64,000 bases of DNA, taken from NCBI GenBank assembly GCA_029953675.1, contig JAMWBK010000002.1, positions 1,922,001 to 1,986,000 of the forward strand, written 5' to 3'. The DNA is from Rhodosorus marinus (Eukaryota > Rhodophyta > Stylonematophyceae > Stylonematales > Stylonemataceae). Shown one piece after another: positions 46,060-58,202 of this stretch (its first letter is position 1; the number at the start of each line of letters is the position of its first letter). The notes under the pieces were generated by a model, which made no database searches, had not been told where the DNA came from, and worked only from the letters and a program-made list of their open reading frames with translations. A program made the translations under genes and the position numbers.

Positions 46060-47696
46060 TGCGCTGTAGTACCCCGAAAGATCAGGACCCTTCAATAGTC
46101 GGCGCAAAAACAAGCCTACCCTGAACGAAGAAACATCGACACGAAAGGATGTCAATTTATGACGCGAGCCGTCAGTCTCGCCAAGGACGCATATGCAATT
46201 AACGCACCTAGATCAACTGTCGCTCAAAAAAGCATGACCAAACTTCTCCGTAGACCCATACCACCCCGCCCTCCTCCCCCAGAAAACACCCTGGCCTCCC
46301 AGCGCAAACCAGAAGGTACCCTCCCTCCCCCCACCCGCCCTACCTTGCAGCCAACCCCCTCTCTGCACAGTAATTCACACACTGCCAGAAATTCCCAACA
46401 CTTCCCCCCTCAGAAGAAACACAACCCCTAAAACAGCTTCTTTCCCCTCAAAACTTTTATAATCCAAAAACAAATCTTCCCCCTTCTCCCCCACCCACCC
46501 CTAAACCTTCCTTTCTGTATATCCCCCTCTATCTCTATCTCTATCTCTCTCTATATATACATATATATATCTCTCTATCTCTATCTCTCTATCTCTCTCT
46601 CTGTCTCGCTCTCTCTGCTCTCTCCCCTTCCTCACCCTTCCCCTACTCCCCTCCCTCCACAACAAGCTCAATCGCTCATTTCCCAAAAACCCTATACCTT
46701 TTGCACCATTGTCGAACCTCCGACGTGTGGACCCCCCCTTCTCCCTCTCTCCCAAAAATAAATAAAAAATAATAATGACCCTTAGTGAGAAAATCCCAGT
46801 CATTACAAAGATGTTACAATAAAGTTCCAAAATACATATGTGTACATTAGAATTCTTTGTATCTCTTTTCTTTTCATGACGTTGGACTTGACTCTGGGTT
46901 TCTAATCTTCCACCTCGAAGAACAAAACTGAACCACAAAAATCTCATCTGGGAATGAAATGAGGTGGAGATAAGATAATAATTCATAATTTAGGATTTTA
47001 GAAGGTGGTTTTTTCCTCTGTTTTGAGTGTTTCTTTCTTTATTAAAGTATTTGTGCAATTATTTAGGGAATTGCTGAGGAGAAGGTGGCCAAAGTGAGAG
47101 TGCAACGCATCGGGTTTGGAATGGTGGAGGTTGAAGTAGACGAGTCTTTTGTGGACTGAACAACCTGGGTCACACGACGGATCAATGTTTTTAAGAAAAA
47201 CATGAGGAAAGCTGATCCATCCCCCCCCTTAGCCCGAGGAGATGATAACGTTCTCTCGCGCTTGAGATCGATAGTGGGAAAGGATTTTAGATCGAGATGT
47301 CCCAAACTAGCTTGAGGAGGGTCACGCCTCAGTGAGCGGTTTCACACCTTGTGGGCGGAGATGTCCTGGTGGGATTAGAACTGAAAATCGATCCGAATGC
47401 AGGATAGATCTCTGGTGAGTGGTTCAAGGATCCAGAATAGGAGCTTAAGAGTGAAGCAACCATCATTAGAAGCTTCAGTTGATAGAGTGCTGGGGCTCAT
47501 GGTGGCGTGGAGTTTCTAATGGGATCGCAGGATTCTATGTCGCTCACGGGGGAGTGAGGAGGCTGCGGAAAGAACATTTTGCCTAAGGGTATTCCGGACA
47601 AAAGCTCAAGATCCGGTGGAATGGCCATCGGAGAAATTTCAACGTGAGAAAAATGGGTAGCATTTGTCACCAAGAGGTTGTAGGCGCTATCCGGTT
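46060..47696. other. Intergenic with simple repeats
   Basis: About 1.6 kb separating the divergent endosulfine and USB1 genes. Mostly C-rich and TC-rich low-complexity sequence, with AT-rich sequence near 46750-47060. A 161-codon minus-strand frame here is produced by the repeats. No gene seen. Confidence 0.5.
46518..46625. repeat. TC/TA microsatellite cluster
   Basis: Interrupted TCTCTA, TATA and TC dinucleotide repeats over about 110 bp. Confidence 0.9.
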
Positions 47697-48606
47697 ATGG
47701 AAGCGATAGCTGGATATGGACTGAGCTCATCAGAGAGTAGGGACTCGGGAAGTGCATCTTCTCTTAGCGACTTTGAAGCTGGTCCTCCTGCGCCTCCTCC
47801 CCCTGAAGCTCTGATCAAGGACGAGAGTGGGAAACACAACAAGGCGTTAATCAACGAAGAGCGTTTCTTTGTTCGCGAAAGGATACCGACTTTGATATTC
47901 GTCCGGTTGCCAGATTCCTTCGCTGATCATGCGAACAAGGTAATAGCTCCACAACTTGTCGACTCGATGGGATGCTCTGAAATTTTTAACTGATGGGTTG
48001 CATTTCAATTTCCTTGTTACCTCTTTAGGTCCTGACGGAAATCTTTCCCAGTTTTAACATAACCGACATCCATTGCGTAGGAGAAGATACACCTTTGCAC
48101 GTGTCTCTTTCACGTCGGCTACGTTTAAAGCAAGAGGATGCTCATCAACTTTTGTCTGAGCTGAAAGCGAACTTAAAAAGGTCAGGCGAAGTCAGATGCA
48201 GTCTGTTCTCGGTCAGAGGCTTCAAGAATGAAGGCAACCGCCGCAGCTTTGTAGGACTACCTGTTTACGGGGGATTCACCCACTTGGTATGGAAATGGTT
48301 TCCCAATCTGAAAGTAATTCCTTATGCTAGTTGACATCCAAAAATTTACTACGATTGACGTCTGTGCCATAGTTGGAGCTTGTCAAAATCGTCAATTCGG
48401 CCCTCAAGAAGCTGAATTACAGACCGTTTCACAAGCACCCACGGCCTCATGCGTCTATTGCCTGGCAGGATGGGCCAGAACTCTACGAAAAACTGAAAGC
48501 AGGAAACCTTCGTCGAGCTGTGGAGGACCTCGGTCAGCTCGAACTTCAAGTTGCCGCTGTTGAACTTCGAATTGGAACTATTGTCCACGCAATACCACTC
48601 GGTTGA
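47697..48606 (+). CDS. USB1: USB1-like U6 snRNA 3' phosphodiesterase
   Basis: 2H-family enzyme that trims and caps the U6 snRNA 3' end, protecting it in the spliceosome. Exons 47697-47939, 48029-48286 and 48373-48606 give 244 residues. The two catalytic HxS motifs are present: LHVSLSR (His105, Ser107) and PHASIAW (His193, Ser195). Supporting family context is DIHCVGEDTPLHVSLS and SFVGLPVYGGFTHL, followed by a helix and the second motif. The N-terminal 45 residues are Ser/Pro-rich and disordered. The chosen ATG at 47697 is the first in frame, and the length fits the family (about 260). Confidence 0.88.
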
Positions 48607-49352
48607 AGACGATGGTCCAAGATCACTCCCCACCTAACATTGTGATAGAACCTTTTCCGCAAACAAAAACAGTCTCGCCTTCCACGGATTGCGCGGCCAA
48701 ACTACCCCAGGTCTGAGTCTAATAAACACCACCATATACCAGCCGAAGTACTGATCCCGCGCTAAAGCCGTCCAAACGCCGACCCTACTAGCCAATCTAC
48801 TATGATAAGCAAAAGCTCCCTCTCCCCATCCACATCTCAATATCTCAATCCAATGTTGATAAGCAATAATGGCCAAACAATTTTAATCCAAATCAAACAA
48901 CAATGTATCATCGCCAAATGTGACCATGCCTACCGTGCGCGTCCCACACAATAACATTGGCCAAAAGCTTGGCCCAAAGCTTGGCCCCCAAAGGACCCCT
49001 CAAAATAAACAAAAAACTATTTAATGTCTATTCAGGGTTTTGCCATTTGGAGTCTTGGGACAGCGTGTCTGGAATGTCTTTTTTCCCGTTGTAAGAAGGC
49101 CTAGTGGAGTTGGGGAAGGGGGTGAAGATAGGGCTGGACTTTTGAGATGAGGAAGGTGAAATTTGTATAACTGGTAGAATATTTGATACTATTTGAATGA
49201 ATGGTGTAAACATGCTATGTATCTGAGGAAGAAGGAGGTGTTATTTAGTGTAGCGTTTTTAGTGTTTTGTTTGGACTGGCAATAGGTCTTTTTTGGCGTT
49301 CTCTTGTTTTTTTTTTTTATTAGACGTGCAGTGTTTGAAGGTAGAAGGAGAA
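48607..49352. other. Intergenic, no gene seen
   Basis: About 0.75 kb between USB1 and the CRAL-TRIO gene. It includes a short duplicated AAAGCTTGGCCC motif near 48964-48985 and a T-run just before the next start codon. Confidence 0.45.
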
Positions 49353-50403
49353 ATGGATCTTGAATTGTCGTCTTCATCTATAAACGGGGATGAGCAGGCT
49401 AATGTGGAGGTCCTCAAGGCGCAGATCGAGAGCACGATTGAGCTTGACGATGCGTTGCGGGCGTGGTTGACTAATATAACATATGCTAGGTTTCTTCGTA
49501 AGCATTATCTTTTGCCAAGGACATGTTTTCTGACGTCATTTGTACTAGAACGCAGATTTAGCATCGGATTCGAATGTTGAATCGAAGTTACGACTTTTCC
49601 GTCCCGACCTGACCACGATCACTCGGTTTTTGCTAACTTGACTATAGGAGCACGAGATCAAAGTATTTCGAAGTCATACAAAATGCTGAGCAACACCATC
49701 GAGTGGCGAAAAAAGAAATCTCCTGAGAAAGTTGTATGCGTAGCGTGCCAGAAGAATCCGCGCTCCCACTCCCTCCGTGCGATTGGGGTATGCAAGATTG
49801 GGAGACCTGTTTTCTATTCATGCTTTCAAGTAGATAATCGGAACGTCGAAGACAACATTACCCACTGCATTCATCTTCTTGAGAAGGTGTTCGAGCTCGA
49901 GTGTACGACGGAGCAAAACTACATATGGGTGATGGACTTTTCCGGTTTTTCCGCAGCAGATTTGAATCCAAAGTTCTCAGTGAAGGCCCTGAAAATGTTC
50001 CAAAGTCATTACCCGGAGAGGTGAGAGAAAAGCGTTGCTTCTGCCCTCAAGTCAATTGTCAGAGATTTGAGTTCGGCTTGCGGTCCGATTGTTGACAGGT
50101 GTATTCGCTTGTGAATCGAATAGGATGGGGATTGCAGTTCTTTTCGATGCTCCGAGATCGTTCCAGGCTTTGTGGCGCGTTTTGAAGCTGGTAGTTGACA
50201 CGAACACGAAGAAGAAGATGCTGTTCCAAAATCCGGCCCCTGAATATCCAGAATTCGACAAACTCTTCAACCGGGACCTCACCGATCGGCTGGTGCTAGA
50301 AATCAAATCTGCGCGTGAAACGCCTCAACGTGAGTTTTGGTTGGAAGGACCTGTACCACCTATGGAGGACATGAAGATGCACGGTTCCCATTCTGAGGGT
50401 TGA
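49353..50403 (+). CDS. CRAL-TRIO (Sec14-like) lipid-binding protein
   Basis: Exons 49353-49497, 49648-50020 and 50124-50403 give 265 residues. The N-terminal helix region RFLRARDQS and TIEWRKKK is the CRAL-TRIO-N signature. The lipid-binding fold follows: GRPVFYSCFQ, YIWVMDFSGF, FQSHYPERMGIAVLFDAPRSFQALW. Sec14-type proteins carry phosphatidylinositol or other hydrophobic ligands between membranes. No additional domain (GOLD, MSP) is present, and the C-terminus is short and acidic. Ligand specificity is unknown. All three phases match. Confidence 0.9.
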
Positions 50404-50720
50404 GACCGAACTTACACCACAACTTTGAGTTTTGCTCATTTGGAAGAGACCAGCGAAGGGAAACGCGAGGTCAGCAAAGGTTGATATTCTTTGGCTATGT
50501 CTGCCCCAGAGAGTGATGACAAAGACAAGCCCATCAGCCAGGTCCAAACTCGTGTTGATATACTTTGCACGAACTTATTCGTTTAATATTGTACATGTAC
50601 AAAAAAGGAAATGCCATGATTGATTTGTTCCAAGTTCTCAGCGCTAGCAGCGGGGGTGTAAATATTTCCCATTATTCGCTTGAAAACCGAAGAACGCGAA
50701 ACTCGGTAACCGCGACCGAG

Positions 50721-51742
50721 TCAAGCGCCTAGGACTCCGCGGGAACTCGCAAGCCTGATGATCAGGTCATGCGCTTCAGAGCGAACCACGGCATAAATAC
50801 CCTTACAGCCTTCTGTCCCAGCCGAGACCATCTCCTGAAGCTGGGAAGTGGAGCTCAATCGAGTGCTTATGTCCAAAAGACTGATACTTCCAGTTTGCGC
50901 CAAGACACCGATCTGAAAACGTACACGAGCAGGAAAAGATTTGGTTTGGGAGGTTCTCGCGACATTTCCCGTGTGGAAGACCGCTAAGGGACGACTTGGG
51001 TCTCGCGGAGTGCTCGGGCCCAATGACATACCTGAAGTACAGGTCCATCGGCGGAGGACTCGTAACCGTTTAGATCTATCACGCACATTCCATCAATCAT
51101 TCCAACCGTTGCGGCGCAGATCATGTCCTTCATCGGGACTCCGGCGTGCAACTGTCGTCACATGGAAGCAATCATTTTGAATTGTTCAGAAGAGTGACCA
51201 AGTCATTAGACGCGTACTCAGAGACGGAAAGCCTTGTACCTACCAGTGCGAGAGAAATTGCATTGACTGCTGCGCATAGAAGGCTACCGTCAGCTTGAAT
51301 GACTTCTACGCTGATGTCGAGTCTCGATTTTGGATACTGGTCTACGAGGATGACCGACCTGAACATCTGAAATCGCCAGGTGTAACAAGTCAGTCTAAAC
51401 CAAGCTTTCAGGTTTGTCTTTCCACAGGAATCTTACATTTTCCAAGAGTGGTTCAAATTCCCTTGCCGATCGACGGTCTTGTCGATTAGAATAGTTACAC
51501 TTCAAGTCCATGCCCTCCTCATTCCTATGCGTACTGCTCTTACGATCTCGGGGTCCAACGACGGTTGCCAAAACACGTGTGTTTCCCTGCTCAAAGTAGG
51601 CATTCCCATCTACCGAGTTTCCAGGGGTACCGATACGGCATGCAATGTGCCTAACCTCTTCAGGCCGTCGACCATCTACTCTCAAGCCATCCAAAGATAT
51701 GTATTCGTTTCTTCCCCCACGTCCATACCCCTTGCGTTTCAT
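50721..51742 (-). CDS. RRP41: Exosome subunit RRP41 (EXOSC4)
   Basis: RNase PH-like subunit of the RNA exosome ring, acting in 3'-5' RNA processing and decay in nucleus and cytoplasm. Exons on the minus strand, 51742-51437, 51366-51244, 51151-51032 and 50912-50721, give 246 residues, the usual size. Signatures: EYISLDGLRVDGRRPEEVR at the start, AYFEQGNTRVLATVVGPRD, then YPKSRLDISVEVIQADGS and HAGVPMKDM. The order and the DGLRxDGRRP block favour RRP41 over RRP46 or RRP42. It converges on the CRAL-TRIO gene with 317 bp between stops. Confidence 0.92.
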
Positions 51743-53325
51743 TGTGAAACCAGATGATCCTTCTGCTGGGCCCCAAGACCTGCGTTCATTGATTTCCGGG
51801 TTGCAGCGATTTCTTGCTCGAAATGCCGAAACGACAACTCCCGTGAGTGACGAATCTGCAAGTCCTAAACATGAATTCCTCCGTTATCACTCCGACTGAG
51901 CTTGTCTTTGCGGCCCTTGATCTCCAACTGTTCATTCCACTTCGGACTGAGGTTTGCAGGTCATGCACACGCCAGGATCTTTTTAGTAGATCAGGGTGTA
52001 TTCCAATCTTCGTTGGACTCGTTTTCTTCCACATGCACAGCGTCAAGTAACGCAAATCAAATTCATGTTTGCTTCATATCAGGACTGATGTTTGTACCTC
52101 CGTCGAGACTCAAGCTGGGCTCAGATTTGACATGGGATGTCGACTCTCGCCTGTTCTCCCGCTATCTTCGAATGTATCACCGGCCACGCAAACTGGGCGG
52201 GTGACCTGCAACGACTTCTTTTCTTACTGGATTTCCCGCACAATACGGTCCGTATTGTCTTGGAAGATGGCTATAGTTTCGCAGAACTAAGAGAGCTCTG
52301 TACATTCTTATACTTTAACAGTGTGCAGCCAACGGCTTGCGGTGCCCAAGTTCGCCCCCACTCAATGTCCTGGGTAGCAACATCAGACCTAATCTAGGCG
52401 TACTTCCAATTCAAGACCATTTATCTTAAATTAATGAATATCGTAGTATAACTAGACTCGATCATAGAATAAATTTCAACCAACTGAATATCCCATCTAT
52501 CCTCCGAAATTTGGTTACAAGTGTTCATTGTTAATTGGCTATAATCCATGAAGATTTTAAAAGAAAATAAATAGTAATGACAATCATTATGTAACACGTC
52601 CCTTACAGCACCCAATTGTCATCAGTTATTTAAGTAAAACAATCAACCATTGGCCAATCCATTAAACTGTATCAAAGAAAATAAAATGAAAACGTACTCC
52701 CAAAGTACTTCTTATTTGCCTGAATTCACAGTTACTGATTGGATCCAAGCAAAAAAGTCAATGAAAAAATCAATCGCATCTAATTAAACTTCCATAATTC
52801 ATTATAATATACCCAATCAAAGGGCCCTCATCCAATATTCAGTGGATATTTTTCTTATCAATCTTTTGTTTTGAAAACATTTTCCCATCTATGGATAAAT
52901 ACCTCTCCCTATCAAGAAACGTTTTGCCACCGAAAACACTGCTCGGAGCATAAGCGAACCCAAAACAAAAATCAAAAAAACAAAACATCATTCCGCCGGA
53001 GATGATAGCAACTGTTCTTTCCCCTCCCTCCGCCCTCCCGTGAAAAAAGTTCGCGTCAGGTATCCATCGAGCAAGATCAATCTATATCTGGTAAAGTTTT
53101 CAAATAGGTATAAATTAAATCGTCATCAATCTAAAATAAAGTCAATATTGAATTTATTGGGAAAAAGATAGGGCGGGGAAACGGAGGAGAAGTAAATGAG
53201 CATGTTTCTGAAGCGCGAGTGATGGGGACAGTTCGCAAGCTGGGCGCACTGCACCCCTTCAAGATCACACTGAACTAGGTCTCGGTCTGTGCTAACTCTT
53301 CGCCTTCTGCTAGTCAAAGGATTTT
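51743..53325. other. Unresolved region, possible plus-strand exons then AT-rich DNA
   Basis: From 51750 to 52395 several plus-strand frames are open and contain protein-like segments (for example HARIFLVDQGVFQSSLDSF near 51962-52020 and AGDLQRLLFLLDFPHNTVRI near 52200-52257). No start, phase-consistent splice chain or family could be established. From 52400 to 53280 the sequence is AT-rich without features. Confidence 0.3.
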
Positions 53326-53583
53326 GTGAAGGAGTTTTTCACCTCGCTCCCCGAAAAGAACCCTTTCATCATCAAGGAGAAACCAGAAGAACAAAAGCAA
53401 TCGAGGGTGGGGAGGAGAGGTGGGACTGTCCCAGACGAGACAATCGCCTCGTCTGGTATTGTACACCGCGACCGCTTATTTCAGGAGATCGGGTTGAAAG
53501 CGAATATTGCTTACCTGTCACTTATATATAGATTGAATATTGGATTGAATAATCTTTATTTCATTAAAAAGCTTAGAAAATGA
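53326..53583 (+). CDS. Possible small protein, unidentified
   Basis: An 85-codon frame with a hydrophilic, plausible peptide (EFFTSLPEKNPFIIKEKPEE, then IASSGIVHRDRLFQEIG). It extends upstream in frame to a TAG acceptor at about 53313. Its true start could lie in an upstream exon (an ATG at 53222 opens a short frame), but the phase could not be reconciled. A very small protein or a chance frame are both possible. Confidence 0.25.
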   Translation: MKEFFTSLPEKNPFIIKEKPEEQKQSRVGRRGGTVPDETIASSGIVHRDRLFQEIGLKANIAYLSLIYRLNIGLNNLYFIKKLRK

Positions 53584-53795
53584 ATTTAATAGATTGAAAT
53601 TTGGATGACACTTTGGAGAGTATTTTGATATGGTGATTTGCAGTATGGAGTGCTGGGGATGACGAGTTGGAGAAGTTGCGGTGTGGGCGCGCGTAAGGGT
53701 TAGCGGGAGGGGTTGGGTAGAGTTGGGCGGGAGAGTGCGGAAGAGCTGTTGGGAATTTTGGAGATTGAAGGAGGAGAGAGGGAGAAAAAAAAAAT

Positions 53796-53822
53796 AAATA
53801 TATATATATATATATATATATA
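53796..53822. repeat. (TA)n microsatellite in the IspH leader
   Basis: About 25 bp of alternating TA ending 8 bp before the IspH start codon. Confidence 0.95.
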
Positions 53823-53829
53823 CAGAAAG

Positions 53830-55516
53830 ATGGCTTTTATTGGGGGTCTGGGGTTGGGTTTAGGTGTTGGGAGAAAGATTGAGGTTAGCCGTAGAGGGAG
53901 GCTGAGGATGGCAGTTGAGGAGGAGGTGAGCAAGAGAACGAGGAGGAGGGAGATTGTTACTGGAAAGAAATTTAACAGGAAGGGTTTCCGGAATGAGAGC
54001 GAAGAGGTGGGGGAATTGTTGAACTCGGAGTTCACCTCGGATTTGTTGAAGGAAATCAGGGCGTTGGAACATACGTACGAGAGGGATGGGGTGACGATTA
54101 GGCTGGCTAAAGCGTACGGGTTTTGCTGGGGTGTTGAGCGAGCTGTGGCTATCGCTTACGAGACAAGGAGCCATTTCCCCACTGAGAAAATTTGGCTTAC
54201 AAACGAGATTATTCACAATCCGATGGTTAACAACAGGTAGGTTTTGCTTCCAGTTGTGGGATGGATGACCTCGCAGCTCGTCTTTAATTGCTAAGTGGCG
54301 GCTCTGGGATTCATGCTATCAGGCTAGCAGAGATGGGCGTATTTTTCATTCCGCAGGAGAACCTGAAGAAAGACTTTTCTGAGGTGAAGGGAGAAGACGT
54401 GGTCGTGTTGCCTGCTTTTGGAGCCACCCTGGAAGAAATGCAATACCTCAAGGACCTTGGATGCCAAGTCGTTGACACAACCTGCCCGTGGGTATCAAAG
54501 GTAATCTTTAGCGCGTTTGGAGCCGCTCGCATTTAGGCCTGTCGCAATGACCGTTCGGCTCGTTCTGACGCGACGTCCTGTTCGTTTTAGGTCTGGACTG
54601 CGTTGGATAAGCACACACAGAGGGAGTGTACTTCAATAATTCATGGGAAATGGAAGCACGAAGAAACAATCGCGACTTCTTCGTTTGCAGAAAAGTAAGC
54701 TGCTTTTTGCTCGTTCGTTCATCATTTCATGGACGGACTCCCAGCTCATCATTCTTCCAAATCCGCAGGTATCTCATTGTCCTCAATATGAAGGAGGCCG
54801 AGTATGTGTCCAACTACATCCTGAATGGCGGAGATAAGGCAGAATTCCGAGCCAAATTCAAGAATGCGATGAGCAATGGTTTCGACCCCGATGTCGATTT
54901 ACTCTCTGTTGGTGTCGCAAACCAGACTACCATGCTGAAGAGCGAAACCGAGGAAATGGCGAAGTACTTCGAGAAGACGATGATGAAGAAGTACGGGCCG
55001 CAGAACCTCAATGACCATTACGTCGCGTTCAACACGATTTGTGACGCAACGCAAGAACGACAGGACGCGATGATTGAGTTGATGGATGAGGAGCTGGATA
55101 TGGTGCTCGTCGTTGGTGGCTTCAACTCAAGCAATACGAGCCACTTGCAGGAGCTTGCCGAACACGGCGGTTTCACCAGCTACTGGGTCAACGAACCTAC
55201 ATGCATTGGTATCGACCCTGAATAACGCATGTCTCCGGTTTCCGGGGAGAATATCTGATCTTGGTCGAGCTAACACACTTTTCCACTATGAACTTGATTA
55301 GGTCCTGATAATATCATTCGCTACAAAACGAGCAACGGCGAGGACCACGTGCAGGAGAACTTTATTCCCGCCAGGCCGTTCCGTATCGGTGTCACTAGTG
55401 GTGCAAGCACACCGGACAGCGTTGTACAAGATTGCTTGGAGCGGATTTTCATGATCAGAAAGCTTCGAGCCGGAGCGGAGGAGCCCGCGCCAGCAGCTTT
55501 GGATGCAAGGACATGA
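53830..55516 (+). CDS. ispH: 4-hydroxy-3-methylbut-2-enyl diphosphate reductase
   Basis: Last enzyme of the plastid MEP pathway: a [4Fe-4S] protein making isopentenyl and dimethylallyl diphosphate. Exons 53830-54236, 54323-54500, 54591-54694, 54769-55208 and 55302-55516 give 447 residues, the size of plant IspH. The three cluster cysteines are at about 99 ([10 protein letters not shown]), 190 ([10 protein letters not shown]) and 321 ([14 protein letters not shown]). Other plant/cyanobacterial signatures are [37 protein letters not shown] and [11 protein letters not shown]. The N-terminus MAFIGG plus a basic, acid-poor stretch is a likely plastid transit peptide. The same frame is open upstream but contains only the TA microsatellite, so this ATG is preferred. 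Confidence 0.96.
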
Positions 55517-55760
55517 TCTCACTTTGCACAGCTTACCCCGTATGGCAGACTTGCGAGGTCCAAAGTTATATCGAGGTTTATTCCAAGCATCAGATATCCA
55601 CTTTTGTGGATCGCTAGTTTTTTTCTGATACGGATTCAGGTAACCAAAAAAACAGAAGTCTATCGTTTTCCAGCAAAATGAACTGACCCTCGCAGTTGTG
55701 CAAAGCGAGTTGACTTTCACAATCGGAGGGTGCGAACCCAACCCTCCCTGCTGTAGGATC

Positions 55761-58202
55761 CTAATCGATTCGAACTTCAGAGTAAATCTTATGAACAAAG
55801 TAGAAGCTCGACGTGAAGCCCACAACTCCTGTGACAAGGAAGAATGCGATGGATATGATCGTCATGTAACCAAAGTAGAGGATCATACTTATGAAATGCA
55901 TTCCTTGCAGAGCCGGCTGGGAGAAAACGTAGAAGATGCTGAACAGAAAAACGTACAGCCCGGACGAGCTTGGAGCAAGGAAACTTCGCCACCACCATCT
56001 ACAAGCGAAGACAGAGAATCGCGAAGGGCCCATGAGATCAGCGGACGAACTCGATTGTCAAGCCTTCTATGGAAATCGAAAGTTATGTCTTACCTATGCT
56101 CTTCGCCAGACAGAGTCAAATAAGTTATCACTACAGATAGCTCGACGCAGACCACCACAAGAATCAGAAACACCAACGCGAGTACTCCGAACATGACGAA
56201 GACGCTGTCTTGCCATATGCTATTCATTACATAGTATAGTTCTACAAAAATTGTACAAAAGGGAATGACGCCCGCTAAGACGGTGAGGCGCGACTTCCAC
56301 CCCTACATACGAGAACAACATCATCAGCACTTCATGGACATACTGATTGTCCATTCCCTACAGCAAGGCTCAGCCCAGGACACTGTTCTTGCGATAAGCT
56401 TACCGTCGCTGATTCCGGTACTGGCCTGACAACGGCGTTCGTTCTGACCGGCAGAGCGAACGGTATCGTCCGAAGCGCGATATAGCTCCCGAGAATTGTT
56501 AGCGGGAATGACACTCCAAACGCGATTAACATCAGTAGAAGGAGGGTCAAAAAGCTAGCTGCGGCTGACGAACCAGCTAGAGTTAGGAGAAGGTTGAGGG
56601 CAAAAAACGTTCCGACGGTAAGTCCCGGGAAGAAGACGGCAGATCCAACCGTAACGAAGCGCTTTTGGGGACCATCAAAACCTAAAAAAGGAATGCCATA
56701 GCAGAAAATTCAGGTGAGCGAATGAAGAGTTCACTTGTAGCTTGTCAACGACGACTCTGAATCTTTTGCGCTTTAGCGGAGAGGCGCTCACTGTAGTATA
56801 GCCGGGAGGATACATATCCACTGATAATGGAGCTCGCCGCCATGATCAGTATCAGTCCAAGCAAAAGTGAGCCGCGGTGGGCAGGGCTGAAAAAGCCTAG
56901 CAGTGAAAACAGCAGCAGCACCGAGGTTACAACAAAAAGCTGTGCTCCAGTCCCCACGAAGATACACAACACTTGAAATAATTGTGGAGGACGAAACACA
57001 TCGCCATGTAGCTGCCAAGGACCATATTTCTTTCACAGTGAGCGAGAATAGTGGGTTCTGAACCAGGGTCCAGTCGGCGGAGGCAGGCTTACCAGTTTCC
57101 ATCCAGTTTCAAGAACCGCTTCCTCCGCATCATCAATGTTGTTGTATCGTGCAAAGTCCAGGTACACAGTTCTGAGAAGGACTGTGGCGATTATGGAGGC
57201 AAGAGCCAGAGTGATACCGCAAGCGTTGATGATGGAGATCCAAAGGACGCTCCTCACTTGTGTATCCGCATTCAGAAACTGATCAAACCGCGTCGCCCAT
57301 TGAATATCACTTCGCCGAAAATCGACGTCGTAGGAGAATATAATTTTCTGCAGGCATAAAACATTGAAAACCTTGTCAATCGCTTGAAACATGTGGCCGG
57401 CCCTAGTGAGGACTTCCAGGAACTCAAACAAGCAGGAACATACCTGGCCATCAGGGTTGTCAGAAAGATAATACTTGTGCTCGTCTTCTGGGTCTGAGCA
57501 GTCCAGGTCGCGTGCGTTCCTGTGGTTGATGCTCATCGGTGTGCCAAAGAATCCCACAACGCGGAAGAATTTTGGGCTGCCGTTCTTCTGAAAATTTAAG
57601 TCAGTGGCCCCGAACTTGGGGATATGATAGTGCACCTCGAAGCTGATGTGGTTGTACACCACAGTCCTCCCCTTCGACGCATTGGCACCAATCGGTACAC
57701 CGTTGACGTAAACTGTTTTAACGTTATCATGAGTCCTCATGACCAGCGGTAGAGTATCAATATTCATTCGGACATAGTACTCCCTCCTTATCAGCCTCTG
57801 AAATTGTAATACGTCCTTCGCGGTTAACTGTTTAGAACATAGTAACTGACACGCTTTCGGTTTTCCCATGTTAATCTTGTAAGCTGTGAGATCGTCCCTC
57901 TCACCTAGGAGAATCTCCCCTAGGTTGAGGTTGTCACTCTTTCGCCCTTCTTCTGGCTCGCAAAATTTCAGTTTGAAGTAGTCGAATGGCAGCTTCTCTG
58001 TTCTCGAGGACAACCTGTCCGCGAAGACCTCGATTGAATCACCATTCTTGTAGTCGATCGGTGAAAACCCTGGGATGTAGAAACCATACGCAGATTCTGC
58101 CATGAGCAATACTAGCAGCAAAATCGCATGACGCCATCCCTGATACGCTGCAGGGGCGCGGGTATTATATCGACGATATAGATCTACCGCGATCATGGTC
58201 AT
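55761..58202 (-). CDS. TM9SF/EMP70 nonaspanin membrane protein
   Basis: Nine-pass membrane protein of the Golgi/endosome system, implicated in sorting of membrane proteins and adhesion. Exons on the minus strand, 58202-57444, 57347-57093, 57011-56792, 56681-56404, 56302-56094 and 55998-55761, give 652 residues. A signal anchor (HAILLLVLLMAESAYGFYIPG) precedes a large luminal domain. Family marks follow: GWKLLHGDVFRPP after the first membrane helix, ALPVRTN, GWKSRLTVLAGVIPF, YHWWWRSF-like RWWWRSF, FGYMTII, and a C-terminal KIYSEVRID resembling the KxD Golgi-retention end. The 96-bp intron at 57348-57443 is in frame and stop-free, so a naive reading would translate it. It converges on IspH with 244 bp between stops. 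Confidence 0.94.

Noticed and set aside
46501-46986. 161-codon minus-strand open frame
   Set aside because: It is largely translated TC/TA repeat giving Arg/Glu/Ile repeats, not a protein.
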